Shown in pieces: positions 14,567 through 22,798 of a DNA stretch of 28,855 bases. Both the position numbers and the translations under genes were made by a program. Under the pieces are notes generated by a model, which did no database searches, was not told the DNA's origin, and worked only from the letters and a program-made list of their open reading frames with translations. Every line of letters starts with the position of its first letter. Within the stretch, counting starts at the first letter, position 1. The stretch comes from CAZEFK01 sp964511405 (GTDB lineage Bacteria; Pseudomonadota; Alphaproteobacteria; Elsterales; Elsteraceae): contig CAZEFK010000089.1 in NCBI GenBank assembly GCA_964511405.1, positions 1 to 28,855 of the forward strand, given 5' to 3'.

Positions 14567-14639
14567 TGGTGGGCAGCGCTGGAATTGAACCAGCACCTCT
14601 CGCATGTAGTGCGAGTGCTCTCCCTTGAGCTATCCGCCC
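14567..14639 (-). tRNA. Atypical tRNA-like gene, possible tRNA-Val(UAC) or pseudo-tRNA
   Basis: Read on the minus strand, 73 bases fold as a cloverleaf: acceptor GGGCGGA/GCTGCCC with one mismatch (A7-G66) and a G-U, D-stem GCTC/GAGC with a 6-base loop AAGGGA, anticodon stem CTCGC/GCGAG, T-stem GCTGG/CCAGC with loop TTCAATT, discriminator A and an encoded CCA. The anticodon loop is ACTACAT, which would give UAC (valine) but has C instead of the near-invariant U33; A and T at its ends can pair, closing the loop to five bases. Stem complementarity is strong, yet the loop is abnormal, so it may be a degenerate gene or a tRNA-like structural RNA. Confidence 0.55.
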
Positions 14640-15025
14640 GTCGTCATCAACCGTTCGCGAGACAAATATCGGAAATATTTTGGCCGCCGTCGAGAGGTAT
14701 TGTGGATTAGGCTTGCCGAAATACCCCTAATCTGAGAAATGACGTGATCGTCTATAAATCTGCTAAAATTGGGAACCGGCCGTGTGTAAGTGGCGTTGAC
14801 GCGCAGAACGGCGGAGCTCCGCCTGGCGCTTTGATTGCGAAACGGCCAGCCGCCGGGCACGTTTGTATGCGTGCCGCGACTGTCCATTATGGGACTGAAG
14901 CGGCTGGTGGGTGGCGTGCCCCGCTCCGGCCGATTTCGGGCCGGAGCGGGTTGCCTGGTGGTCTCCCCCGGTTGTCCTGGCACCTGACGCGGGATTAGGC
15001 TGCCCCGACCAGCGCCCGGGAGGGG
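14640..15025. other. Gene-free region, AT-richer patch and GC hairpins
   Basis: No credible gene is seen. Bases 14660-14790 are clearly richer in A+T than the surroundings. They carry AAATAT-cggaa-ATATTT (14664-14680) and GATTAGG/CCTAATC (14705-14732). A perfect palindrome GGCGGAGCTCCGCC lies at 14810-14823. GGATTAGGCT occurs twice (14704 and 14992). The strip upstream of 15026 probably contains the promoter of the substrate-binding-protein gene, but no convincing -35/-10 pair was identified. Confidence 0.5.
14920..14950. other. Strong GC hairpin in the leader of the next gene
   Basis: CCCGCTCCGGCC pairs perfectly over 12 bases with GGCCGGAGCGGG around the 7-base loop GATTTCG. No T-run follows in either direction, so it is not a typical intrinsic terminator. 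It lies about 75 bases before the ATG at 15026 and could be a leader or attenuator structure, or another repeat. Confidence 0.5.
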
Positions 15026-16546
15026 ATGATGCCACGCCGATTGATCCGACCACTGATGATTGGCCTGCTGCTGGCCTTGCCGGCCGCGAGCCCGGCTGCG
15101 GCGCAGTCGGTGATCCGGATCGGGCTGCAGGATGACCCGGACAGCTTCGATCCGGCCAAGGCCTTCAGCTTCGTCGGACGCATCGTGCTGACCAGCCTGT
15201 GCAACAAGCTGGTGGACACCGCCCCCGACCTCAGCTTCGTGCCGCAGCTGGCGTTGTCCTGGGAAACGGCGCCGGGCGGCAAGGCCGTGACCTTCCGCCT
15301 GCGCCCCGGCGTCAAGTTTTCCGACGGCACCGATCTCGACGCCGCCGCCGTGGCGCTCAATCTCGACCGCGCCATGCATTTGCCGGAGAGCCGGCGCAAG
15401 AGCGAGGTCGCCGCGATCGCCGGCGTCACGGTCGTCGACCCGCTGACCGTGCGGCTTGATCTCAGCCGGCCGTTCGCGCCGCTGATCGCCCAATTGTCGG
15501 ACCGCGCCGGGCTGATCGCGTCGCCCAGGGCGCTCCAGGACCCGGCCGGCTTCGACCAGAAGCCGGCCTGCTCGGGGCCCTATCGCTTCGTCGAGCGCAA
15601 GGCCCAGGAGAAGATCGTGCTGGAGCGCGATCCGGGCTATTGGGAGCACGACCGCTATCACATCGACCGGATCGAGTACGACATCATCCCCGACCCGCAG
15701 GTGCGCGTCGCCAATCTGCGGGCCGGGGCCCTGGATTTCGCCGAGCGCGTGCTGGCGGCCGACGTGGCGGCGCTCAAGGCCGATCCCAAGTTCAGGCTGG
15801 CCAACGGGGCGAGCCTGCAATATGCCGGCATCACCATCAACCTGGCCAACGGCGCCGGGGTCAACCCGGCGCTGGCCAAGTCGGCGGCGCTGCGCCAGGC
15901 CCTGGACCTGGCGATCGACCGCCAGGCGATCAACCAAGTGCTGTTCGACGGCAACGGCGTGCCCGGCAACCAGCCGGTGCCGCCGACCAGCCCGTACTAT
16001 GCCCGCGAACGGCCGGTGGGCCCGCGCGACGTCGCCCGAGCCAAGGCGCTGGTCGGGGCCAGCGGCATCGCCCATCCGAGCTTCACCCTCAATGTCGTCA
16101 ACTCGGCCGACCAGGCTCAGGTCGCCCAGATGATCCAGGCGATGGCCGCCGAGGCCGGCATCGAGGTCAAGCTGCAGATGCTGGAGTTCCAGACCCTGTT
16201 GGCGCGCCAGGCCAAAGGCGACTTCGAGGCCGACCTGATCGGCTGGAGCGGCCGCGTCGACCCCGACGGCAACATCTACACGCTGCTCGGCTGCAAGTCG
16301 CCGACCAATGACGGCCGCTACTGCGTCGACGACGTCGAAGCGCTGCTGCTCAAGGGCCAGGCCGAGACCGACCCGGCGGCGCGCCCGGCGATCTATCATC
16401 AGGCGATCGCCCGCATCGTCGACGATCGCCCGATCATCTATCTCTACCATCCGCCGCTGATCCAGGCGATGACCGCCCGGCTCAGCGGCTACGTGTTCCA
16501 TCCCGACGGCCTGATCCGCCTGAGGGACGTGGCCTACGCGCCCTAG
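15026..16546 (+). CDS. ABC transporter substrate-binding protein, family 5 (peptide/nickel type)
   Basis: 506 residues with a signal peptide (RRLIRPLMIGLLLALPAASP, cleavage near AAA-QS, residue 26). Seen: IRIGLQDDPDSFDPAKAFSF, VPQLALSWETAPGGKAVTFRLRPGVKFSDGTDLDA, SGPYRFVERKAQEKIVLERDPGYW, ALDLAIDRQAINQVLFDG and a C-terminal HPDGLIRLRDV, the DppA/OppA-like fold. ATG ATG is present at 15026 and 15029; the Shine-Dalgarno (GGGAGGGG, 15018-15025) favours the second. No permease or ATPase accompanies it, so it may serve a transporter elsewhere. Downstream lie a palindromic terminator candidate and an SDR gene. The ligand is unknown. Confidence 0.9.
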   Translation: MMPRRLIRPLMIGLLLALPAASPAAAQSVIRIGLQDDPDSFDPAKAFSFVGRIVLTSLCNKLVDTAPDLSFVPQLALSWETAPGGKAVTFRLRPGVKFSDGTDLDAAAVALNLDRAMHLPESRRKSEVAAIAGVTVVDPLTVRLDLSRPFAPLIAQLSDRAGLIASPRALQDPAGFDQKPACSGPYRFVERKAQEKIVLERDPGYWEHDRYHIDRIEYDIIPDPQVRVANLRAGALDFAERVLAADVAALKADPKFRLANGASLQYAGITINLANGAGVNPALAKSAALRQALDLAIDRQAINQVLFDGNGVPGNQPVPPTSPYYARERPVGPRDVARAKALVGASGIAHPSFTLNVVNSADQAQVAQMIQAMAAEAGIEVKLQMLEFQTLLARQAKGDFEADLIGWSGRVDPDGNIYTLLGCKSPTNDGRYCVDDVEALLLKGQAETDPAARPAIYHQAIARIVDDRPIIYLYHPPLIQAMTARLSGYVFHPDGLIRLRDVAYAP

Positions 16547-16560
16547 CCCCGCGCGGGGCT
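16545..16560 (+). terminator. Palindromic terminator candidate after the SBP gene
   Basis: AGCCCCGCGCGGGGCT is a perfect 16-base palindrome beginning at the stop codon and followed by TGTGTCG. The T-run is weak, so termination may be partial, leaving some readthrough into the SDR gene 50 bases on. Confidence 0.45.
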
Positions 16561-16613
16561 TGTGTCGCGGGGGGCGATCGGACAGAACCAAGCGAGAGAT
16601 CGCCGGGGCTGTC

Positions 16614-17426
16614 ATGATCCGACTGGACGGCAAGGTCGCCATCGTCACCGGCGCCGAGCAGAGCATCGGTGCCGCCATCGCCGCCGGCCTGCATGCATCA
16701 GGCGCGGCCGTGCTGCTGACCGGCATCCGCGATGCCGAGGGCGAGGCCGCGGCGGCGGCGCTGGGGGCCGGGGCCGCGTACCGCCATGTCGACGTCGAGA
16801 GCGATGCCGACATCGACGCCTGCCTGGCGGCCTGTCACTCGGCCCATGGCCACCTGGACATCCTGGTCAACTGCGCCTGCTCATATCTGGACAGCGGCCT
16901 CGGCACGCCGCGGGCCGACTGGCTGCGCAACCTCAACGTCACGCTGGTGGGCGCCGCGATCTTCGCGCAGAAGGCAGCGCCGCTGCTGACCCGCCCCGGC
17001 GGCGTGCCCGGCGGCGTGATCGTCAATATCGGCAGCGTCAGCGGCAAGTTCGGCAATGCCGGGCGCGGGCCCTATTCGGCCGGCAAGGCGGCGCTCATGC
17101 ATTTCACCCGCTGCGCGGCGGCGGCGCTGGCGCCGGAGGGCATCCGCGTGGTCACCGTGACGCCGGCCTGGACCTGGTCGCCGCCGATGGCGGCCATGAC
17201 CGGCGGCGACCGCGATCTGGCCGACCGGGGCGGCGCCTTCGTCCATCCGCTGGGCCGCGTCGGCCGCATGGACGAGGTCGCGCAGGCGGTGGTGTTCGCC
17301 GCGTCCGATGCTGCGTCCTGGGTCAATGGCTGCGAGATTCCGGTCGATGGCGGTTTCTCGATGCTCGGCCCCGACCAGGGCCGCGGCCCACGCCACTGGA
17401 TCGGCCAAGCCCGGGACCAGGACTGA
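16614..17426 (+). CDS. SDR family protein with altered cofactor motifs
   Basis: 270 residues from the ATG at 16614; an upstream GTG/ATG extension has no SDR character. Seen: the classical SDR fold with Ser141, Tyr154 and Lys158 (YSAGK) intact, a C-terminal VNGCEIPVDGGFS, and two unusual signatures. The cofactor loop reads TGAEQSIG, with Ser17 where Gly or Ala is expected, and NNAG reads NCAC (86-89). Asp61 after the fourth strand (HVDVES) is normal. It may still bind NAD(P), but activity needs testing. Five bases separate it from the following oxygenase gene, so the two are probably co-transcribed. Substrate unknown. Confidence 0.82.
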   Translation: MIRLDGKVAIVTGAEQSIGAAIAAGLHASGAAVLLTGIRDAEGEAAAAALGAGAAYRHVDVESDADIDACLAACHSAHGHLDILVNCACSYLDSGLGTPRADWLRNLNVTLVGAAIFAQKAAPLLTRPGGVPGGVIVNIGSVSGKFGNAGRGPYSAGKAALMHFTRCAAAALAPEGIRVVTVTPAWTWSPPMAAMTGGDRDLADRGGAFVHPLGRVGRMDEVAQAVVFAASDAASWVNGCEIPVDGGFSMLGPDQGRGPRHWIGQARDQD

Positions 17427-17431
17427 TCCCC

Positions 17432-18355
17432 ATGTACGACGACACCTTGGACAGCCGGCTCGACCGGCTGCATCAGGCCTATGCCTCGGCCGAGCCGTTC
17501 CGCCATGTGGTGATCGACGGCTTCTTCCAGCCCGCGGTGGCCGATCGCCTGCTGCAGGAGTTTCCGCGCTTCGACGCGGCCCATGCCCGCAACGAGTTCG
17601 GCGAGATCGGCCGCAAGGCGGTGCGCACCGACATGGCGGCGATCGGCGAGACCTACCGGGCGCTCTATGCGTTCCTGGGCTCGCCGCGCTTCCTTGGGGC
17701 CATGGGCCGGCTGACCGGCATCCCGGACCTGCTGCTCGATCCTCGCCTCTATGGCGGCGGCACCCATGAGAACCTGGACGGCCAGGAGCTGGACGTCCAT
17801 GTCGACTTCAACTTCGACCCGGCGACGCGTCTCCATCGCCGGCTGAACCTGCTGGTCTATCTCAACCCCGAATGGGACGAGGCCTGGGGCGGGGCGCTGG
17901 AGCTGCATTCGGATCCCTGGGAGCCGGAGACCGACCGGGTCACCACGATCCTGCCCACCTTCAACCGAGCCGTGCTGTTCGAGACGACCGAGCGGTCCTG
18001 GCACGGCTTCCGGCGCATTGTCCTGCCGCCCGGGCGCGGACCGCTGTCGCGCCGCTGCATCTCGATCTATCTGTACACCCGCACCCGCCCGGCCGCGGAG
18101 ACCGCGCCGCAGCACGGCACCTTCTATGTGCCGCGGCCACTGTCCGACCGGTTCCGGACCGGCCATACCCTGACGGCCGACGACGTCGCCGAGCTGTCGG
18201 CGCTGATCCGCGGCCGCGACCGCTGGATCCGCCATTACCAGCAGCAGGAATTGGCCTTCAGCCGCACCATCGAGTCCCTGAAGAGCCCGCGCGAGCTGGC
18301 CCGGATCGCCGGGCGCGTCGTTGCCCGCCGGCTGCGTCGGCTACGCTTGCGATAG
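17432..18355 (+). CDS. 2-oxoglutarate/Fe(II)-dependent oxygenase
   Basis: 307 residues, prolyl-4-hydroxylase-type double-stranded beta-helix (2OG-FeII_Oxy_3 like). The iron site is visible as His123-x-Asp125 in DVHVDFNFD and His191 in ERSWHGF. Arg207/Arg208 in SRRCISIYLYT would bind the 2-oxoglutarate carboxylate. The segments HRRLNLLVYLNPEWDEAWGG and ALELHSDP match the strand between the metal ligands in this group. The basic C-terminus (VARRLRRLRLR) is unusual. Such enzymes hydroxylate sugars, lipids or peptides; relatives often lie in cell-surface or secondary-metabolite clusters. It is convergent with the next gene, only 2 bases between stops. Confidence 0.85.
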   Translation: MYDDTLDSRLDRLHQAYASAEPFRHVVIDGFFQPAVADRLLQEFPRFDAAHARNEFGEIGRKAVRTDMAAIGETYRALYAFLGSPRFLGAMGRLTGIPDLLLDPRLYGGGTHENLDGQELDVHVDFNFDPATRLHRRLNLLVYLNPEWDEAWGGALELHSDPWEPETDRVTTILPTFNRAVLFETTERSWHGFRRIVLPPGRGPLSRRCISIYLYTRTRPAAETAPQHGTFYVPRPLSDRFRTGHTLTADDVAELSALIRGRDRWIRHYQQQELAFSRTIESLKSPRELARIAGRVVARRLRRLRLR

Positions 18356-18357
18356 CC

Positions 18358-18669
18358 TCAGCGGCCCGCGGCGGGCGGCGTCGCCGGCACGGCGCGCCAG
18401 CCCCCAGGGCAGTTGGCCACATAGGGGTAGTAGCCGCGCTGGCTGTCGCAATAGTACCAGGACTGGGCCGGCGCCGGGCCCGGCTGCACGACCACGGGGG
18501 CGGGGGTGTAGACCACCGGCGGCGGCGCATAATAGACCACCGGGGGCGGCGGCGCGTAGACCGGCACCCCGAAGCCGAACCCCACGAACACCCGCGCCTC
18601 GGCCGGCGCCAGCCCGGCAACGAGGGCGATCGTGGCGGCGCCTGCCGCCATCAGCCATCGTCCCGCCAT
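18358..18669 (-). CDS. Small secreted Pro/Tyr-rich protein of unknown function
   Basis: 103 residues from the ATG at 18669, with a G-rich ribosome site about 11 bases upstream. Seen: a signal peptide (WLMAAGAATIALVAGLAPAEA, cleavage near residue 25), then VFVGFGFGVPVYAPPPPVVY with tandem P-P-x-V-Y repeats, and the C-terminal block YYCDSQRGYYPYVANCPGGW. That last block (YYC...YYPYV..C..GW) recurs in many uncharacterised small exported proteobacterial proteins. The two cysteines are probably disulphide-bonded in the periplasm or outer envelope. Function unknown. Confidence 0.75.
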   Translation of the reverse strand: MAGRWLMAAGAATIALVAGLAPAEARVFVGFGFGVPVYAPPPPVVYYAPPPVVYTPAPVVVQPGPAPAQSWYYCDSQRGYYPYVANCPGGWRAVPATPPAAGR

Positions 18670-18770
18670 CGTCCAGGTCCCCCGAATGCCCATCCCGATG
18701 CCGGATAGATGGGCGACCCGGCCGGCGATGGCAACCATCCCCCAGTGCCGCTGTCCCCGGCGCCGCCGGC

Positions 18771-21686
18771 TCACCCCGGGCAGCCATGGCGGCCCCGGAA
18801 CGCCGCCAGCAGGGTGTCGCGGCCATCGCGGCGGTCGATGCCGTCGCGGTCGGGCAGGCGGGCCTGGGCGCCCTTGCGGCCGATCCACAGAGCCCGGTTG
18901 AAGCGTCCGACGTCGAGCTTGTCCTCGATGCCGAAATACTGGCCGCGCATCGCCCAGGTCCAGTAGCCGGCACTGCGCAGGCGCAGGTCGCGGCAGGCCG
19001 GCGGTCCGTCGATGTCGGCCCGGCGGGCCGGCAGCGGCAGGTCGGTCGAGCGCAGGACCTCCGGCACCAGGGCGGTGTAGGTCCAGCGCGCTTGGGCCGG
19101 GTCGAACAGCTCGGCCATCGGGTCGGCCAGGCCGTCGTTCAGGCCCAGCGGCTCCAGCCCCAGCACCGCCTCGATCGTGCGCAGCACGCTGACGGTGGTG
19201 TAGCGCTCGGAGACCAGGGCCCGGTGGCGGACATAGGGCCCGGCGACCAGCGCCAGGCTGCGGTGGGCGTCGACATGGTCGGCGCCGTTCTGGGCGTCGT
19301 CCTCGACCACGAACACTAGCGTGGAGTCGGCGACCGGGCTATGGGCCACGGCCTCGATCACCAGCCCGACGGCATAGTCGTTGTCGGCCATCTCGGTCTC
19401 GACCGTGTTCACGCGGTCGATCGCCGCGGCGAAATTGCCGAAATGATCGTGGGGCAGCCGCAGCAGGGTCAGCGCCGGCACGGTGTCGGCCGCGGTCTGC
19501 TCCGCGAACTCCCGGCGCCATTCCTGGACGCGCCAATAGTCGGGAAAACTCTGGTCGTAGCCGCGAAAGAACGGATCGCTATGCCCCGCCAGCGCCGCCT
19601 TGGTCGGGAAGAACACCGGCCGGGCCGAGGCGTGCGGGTCGCGGTCCAGCGGGATCGCGGCCGGATGTTTGGGATCGTAGCGCGAGAGGTCGCCGTAGAA
19701 GCCGTAGTTGCGCAACGACAGGCCGGCGCGCAGGGCGGCGTCCCACAGATAGCCGGCACCGGCCTCGCCGGCCGCGCTGTCGGGCGCCGCGACATCGGCG
19801 GTGCCGGGCAGTAGGTCGGGATCGTCCGGCGTCAGCGGGTTGGCCGCAGTGCGCGCCGCCGGATCGCCGATGCCGACATTGACGTTGCGGTTGGTGCCTT
19901 CCCAGTCATAGCTCAGGCCGCGCTGGGCATAGTTCACCGGTGCCGTCTTCTCGGTGAAGTCGGTCGTCCGCGCGGCCGTGCTCCAGTTCCACCCGGTGTT
20001 GCTGGTGGCGCCGCTGTCGTAGAAGTTGTCGAGGGTGGCGAAGCTGCGCGCCAGTGCATGGTGGTTGGGCGTGATCGCCTCGGGCAGCAGCGCCAGTTCG
20101 GGATCGCCGTTGCCGATCGCGAGGTCGCCCAGGACCTGGTCGTAGGTCCGGTTTTCCTTGACGATGTAGATGACATGCCGGATCCGGCGGTACAGGAAGG
20201 CCATGCGTTCGTCGCGGCCGGCCGCGGGGCGGGCCGACGGGAAGTTGTCGTTGCGGGCAACCTGGCGGGTGAGGCGTGCCAGGGTCGCGGCGTTGGGCAT
20301 GGGCATCGACAGGAAGCCGGCATGCTCGAGCTGCAGGACATATTCGCCCTGGGCCGCACAGGCCGTGGCCGACGGCCCGGCCGTCGCGGTGGTGGTGCGG
20401 CAGGCCTCGGGGTCGGGGCCGGCCGGCGACTTGCCGTTGACGGCGTAGAGCCGGCGGCCGTCGGCGCCGACGGCCACGGCGTTCGGATACCAGCCGGTCG
20501 GGATCAGCCCGATCACCCGGCTGGCCGACGTGATGGGCGTGAGCGGGGCATCGTCGTCGTCCGCCGGCGGCGGGCTGGGCGCGCCCGTGATCGCACCCGT
20601 AATCTCGGGGCCGAGCTGCATCACGGCGACGGCATTGAGGCCGCCCAGGCTGACGAACAGGGTCTGGCCGTCGTCCGACTGGGCCAGGAAGTTGGGATTG
20701 GCGCCCTTGAGGCCGGCCGGGTTCAGCAGCACCGAATCAGGCCCGACCGCCGGGATCTCGGCCAGGACGCGGTCGCTGGCGGTGTCGATGGCGATCACCG
20801 TGTCGCTGTTGTCCAGGGCGGCGAACAGCCGCTTGCCGTCGCGGCTGGGCAGCAGATGCACCGGCTGTCCGTGGGTCGGGATCCGGCCGGCGACCGTGAT
20901 GCTGGCGGCCCCAATCGTCAGCACCGCCAGCTCGCGGTCGCGCTGGCTCGCGACATAGGCCTTGCCGCCAGCCCAGGCGACGGCGACCGGATATTCGCCG
21001 CCGGCCTTGCCGCGATCCTTGGGATCGACGCGGCCGGGGCGCAGGTCGCGTTCGGCGGCGACCGCGCCCTTGTCCAGGTCGACCAGCGATACCGAGTCCG
21101 ATTCATAGTTGGCGACCAGCAGCTGGTGGCCGTCGGGGCTGACCGCCAGGCCCGCCGCCTCAGGCTTGACGCCAAGTCCCAGGCCCGCCGCGTGGCCGAG
21201 CGGGATCGGGCCGCGCTCGACGAACCCGTCGGGCGTGCGGTCGAACCGGCGGATCAGGTCGTCGACGCCGCCCGAGACATAGAAGCGGTTGCCGTCGGGC
21301 GCCCAGGCGAGGCCGAGGAAGGCATTGGCGATGGGCAGCACCTGCTGCTTGCGCGGCACGCCGCGGCTGACGTCGTAGACGAACACATAATCGCGCGACT
21401 GATCGGGGACGATCGCCCCGGCGGCATCGAAGACCCGGTTGAAGCCGCTGGTCAGGATCAGCAGCGTGCGCTGGTCGGGACTGAGCGCCACTGCCACGGC
21501 ACCGCCGGCCAGGAAGTCGGGCAGGCCCGACAGGTTGGGGTTGAGCGGCTGGAAGATGGCGCCCGGCGCAGCGGTCGGGGTGATCCGCTGGCCGTTGGGC
21601 AGGGGCACGCCGTCGCGCAGGTCGGTCTCGGCCGCCGCCGCGGCGGGCAGCATCAGGGCAAGCAGGGCAAGCAGCCGGATCATCAT
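18771..21686 (-). CDS. Exported YncE-like beta-propeller / alkaline-phosphatase-like phosphoesterase fusion
   Basis: 971 residues. ATGATG at 21686/21683 follows GGAGG. Signal peptide IRLLALLALMLPAAAAAE (cleavage near residue 19). Residues about 50-420 form repeats of the type AGLAVSPDGHQLLVANYESD and VAVGADGRRLYAVNGKS, a YncE-like propeller. From about 505 a phosphoesterase domain begins with HVIYIVKENRTYDQVLGD, continues with NHHALARSFATLDNFYDSGA, and ends with VFVVEDDAQNGADHVDAHRS (about 795) and YTTVSVLRTIEAVLG. This order is known for exported phosphoesterase fusions, where it is thought to process phosphorylated substrates. It sits 78 bases behind the Kdo hydroxylase gene. Confidence 0.87.
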   Translation of the reverse strand: MMIRLLALLALMLPAAAAAETDLRDGVPLPNGQRITPTAAPGAIFQPLNPNLSGLPDFLAGGAVAVALSPDQRTLLILTSGFNRVFDAAGAIVPDQSRDYVFVYDVSRGVPRKQQVLPIANAFLGLAWAPDGNRFYVSGGVDDLIRRFDRTPDGFVERGPIPLGHAAGLGLGVKPEAAGLAVSPDGHQLLVANYESDSVSLVDLDKGAVAAERDLRPGRVDPKDRGKAGGEYPVAVAWAGGKAYVASQRDRELAVLTIGAASITVAGRIPTHGQPVHLLPSRDGKRLFAALDNSDTVIAIDTASDRVLAEIPAVGPDSVLLNPAGLKGANPNFLAQSDDGQTLFVSLGGLNAVAVMQLGPEITGAITGAPSPPPADDDDAPLTPITSASRVIGLIPTGWYPNAVAVGADGRRLYAVNGKSPAGPDPEACRTTTATAGPSATACAAQGEYVLQLEHAGFLSMPMPNAATLARLTRQVARNDNFPSARPAAGRDERMAFLYRRIRHVIYIVKENRTYDQVLGDLAIGNGDPELALLPEAITPNHHALARSFATLDNFYDSGATSNTGWNWSTAARTTDFTEKTAPVNYAQRGLSYDWEGTNRNVNVGIGDPAARTAANPLTPDDPDLLPGTADVAAPDSAAGEAGAGYLWDAALRAGLSLRNYGFYGDLSRYDPKHPAAIPLDRDPHASARPVFFPTKAALAGHSDPFFRGYDQSFPDYWRVQEWRREFAEQTAADTVPALTLLRLPHDHFGNFAAAIDRVNTVETEMADNDYAVGLVIEAVAHSPVADSTLVFVVEDDAQNGADHVDAHRSLALVAGPYVRHRALVSERYTTVSVLRTIEAVLGLEPLGLNDGLADPMAELFDPAQARWTYTALVPEVLRSTDLPLPARRADIDGPPACRDLRLRSAGYWTWAMRGQYFGIEDKLDVGRFNRALWIGRKGAQARLPDRDGIDRRDGRDTLLAAFRGRHGCPG

Positions 21687-21764
21687 GGCCTCCGCGTCTG
21701 AGGGTGCCCGATCAGGCCTGCACGGCAGCCCCGCTGTCGATCGCAGGACGATGACGGTTCGAGG

Positions 21765-22694
21765 TCAGGCGACCAGCCGGCGTCCGCACAGCGCCTCCAG
21801 CACGCCGAGCGGCGACTGCGCCGGCCGCAGCATCGCCCGGTGCGACACGATGAAGGTGTGCTCCAGGGCATAGCGGCCGGTCGCGACCGCATGGGGCACC
21901 ATGTCGGTGAAGACGGCCCAGGTGGCGCCGGGCGCAAAGGCCAGATGCTCCTTCCGGCACGAGGCCTGGAAGTCGGCATCGCGCTTCAGGAAGTCATGGA
22001 AGGCCAGCATGAAGGCGTCGTAGCGCGAGCGCTCGGGCAGGCGCAGCCCCAGGCCGCGCAGCACACGGCGGCCGGCCCGGGCCGCGGCGCCGTAGCCCAG
22101 CCGCCGGCGCGCCATCCGATCCAGGCCGGCCAGGCGCGCCCGGTCGGCGGCCAGCCGCTCGAAGCCGTCGGTGGTGGTCCAGCGCCGCGTCTCGGTCGGG
22201 TTGATGTTGGTGAAGATGCGCAGGATGCGGTCGCCATGGACCGGCCGCGTCGGGAAGGAATCGACATGCAGCAGGTCGTTGCGCGCGAGCGTGCGCAGCT
22301 TGCGCCCGTCTTCCTCGACCGGCCGGAAGCTGGCGAAGTCCTGGCGCCATTGGCCGCGATAGGGCGCCAGCAGCGCGCCGGCAAAGTCGGTCACGGCGCG
22401 GCTGTAGTCGCGCATCACCTGCGCCAGCCGCGTCCCGTCGACGCCGTCGCCGTCATGGCCGCGCAGCTGGTCGCTGGTCGGCCGGTACGAGATGTTCTTG
22501 TGGTAGGCGCTCTGCGACTGCCGGACCGACAGCAAGAAGCGGCGGTCGTCGTCGGGCAGCGCGAACGGCGTCGCGCCGCGGAACAGAAGAATGCGCCCGG
22601 CCTCCAGGCCCTCGCAGGCGGCGCGGGCGGTGGTGTCGGGATCGGGGCCCGGCCAGTCGGTCTCGACGACGGTGTGCAGCGCAGGGTCGGTCAT
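21765..22694 (-). CDS. Kdo hydroxylase family Fe(II)/2-oxoglutarate enzyme (KdoO-like)
   Basis: 309 residues from the ATG at 22694; a longer frame to 22751 is judged too far upstream. Seen: the N-terminal EAGRILLFRGATPFALPDDD (canonical NGKxLFFPxLxF), HKNISYRPTSDQLRG, and the metal/substrate segment LLHVDSFPTRPVHGDRILRI with His143-x-Asp145, then FTNINPTETRRW. The second histidine is likely in MVPHAVATGRYALEHTFIV. KdoO converts 3-deoxy-D-manno-oct-2-ulosonic acid (Kdo) in LPS to its 3-hydroxy form, Ko. It is divergent from a GT9/acyltransferase pair, which fits an LPS or surface-glycan setting. Confidence 0.87.
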   Translation of the reverse strand: MTDPALHTVVETDWPGPDPDTTARAACEGLEAGRILLFRGATPFALPDDDRRFLLSVRQSQSAYHKNISYRPTSDQLRGHDGDGVDGTRLAQVMRDYSRAVTDFAGALLAPYRGQWRQDFASFRPVEEDGRKLRTLARNDLLHVDSFPTRPVHGDRILRIFTNINPTETRRWTTTDGFERLAADRARLAGLDRMARRRLGYGAAARAGRRVLRGLGLRLPERSRYDAFMLAFHDFLKRDADFQASCRKEHLAFAPGATWAVFTDMVPHAVATGRYALEHTFIVSHRAMLRPAQSPLGVLEALCGRRLVA

Positions 22695-22760
22695 CGCGGC
22701 GCAGCATAGGGGCGCTGCGGCGGCCCTGACAATGTCGCACCCGGGAACCATGCCTGGGGC

Positions 22761-22789
22761 TTGCCGCCCCGGGGCCCGTCGCCTACACC
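22761..22789 (+). promoter_or_regulatory. Possible promoter of the TPR-GT9 gene
   Basis: TTGCCG, a 17-base spacer and TACACC lie 9 bases before the ATG at 22799, a spacing that would give an almost leaderless transcript, as at 4798 and 5778. The -10 is weak, so this is tentative. Confidence 0.25.
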
Positions 22790-22798
22790 GCTACTGTC

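Noticed and set aside
14744..14998. 84-codon open frame in the gene-free region
   Set aside because: No ribosome site, no recognisable domain, and it runs through the palindrome and GC hairpin. Probably chance.
14630..16813. A 727-codon open frame on the minus strand opposite the family-5 binding-protein gene
   Set aside because: Its translation is His/Arg/Asp/Gly-rich low-complexity sequence typical of antisense frames in GC-rich DNA. The plus strand encodes a complete, recognisable secreted protein.
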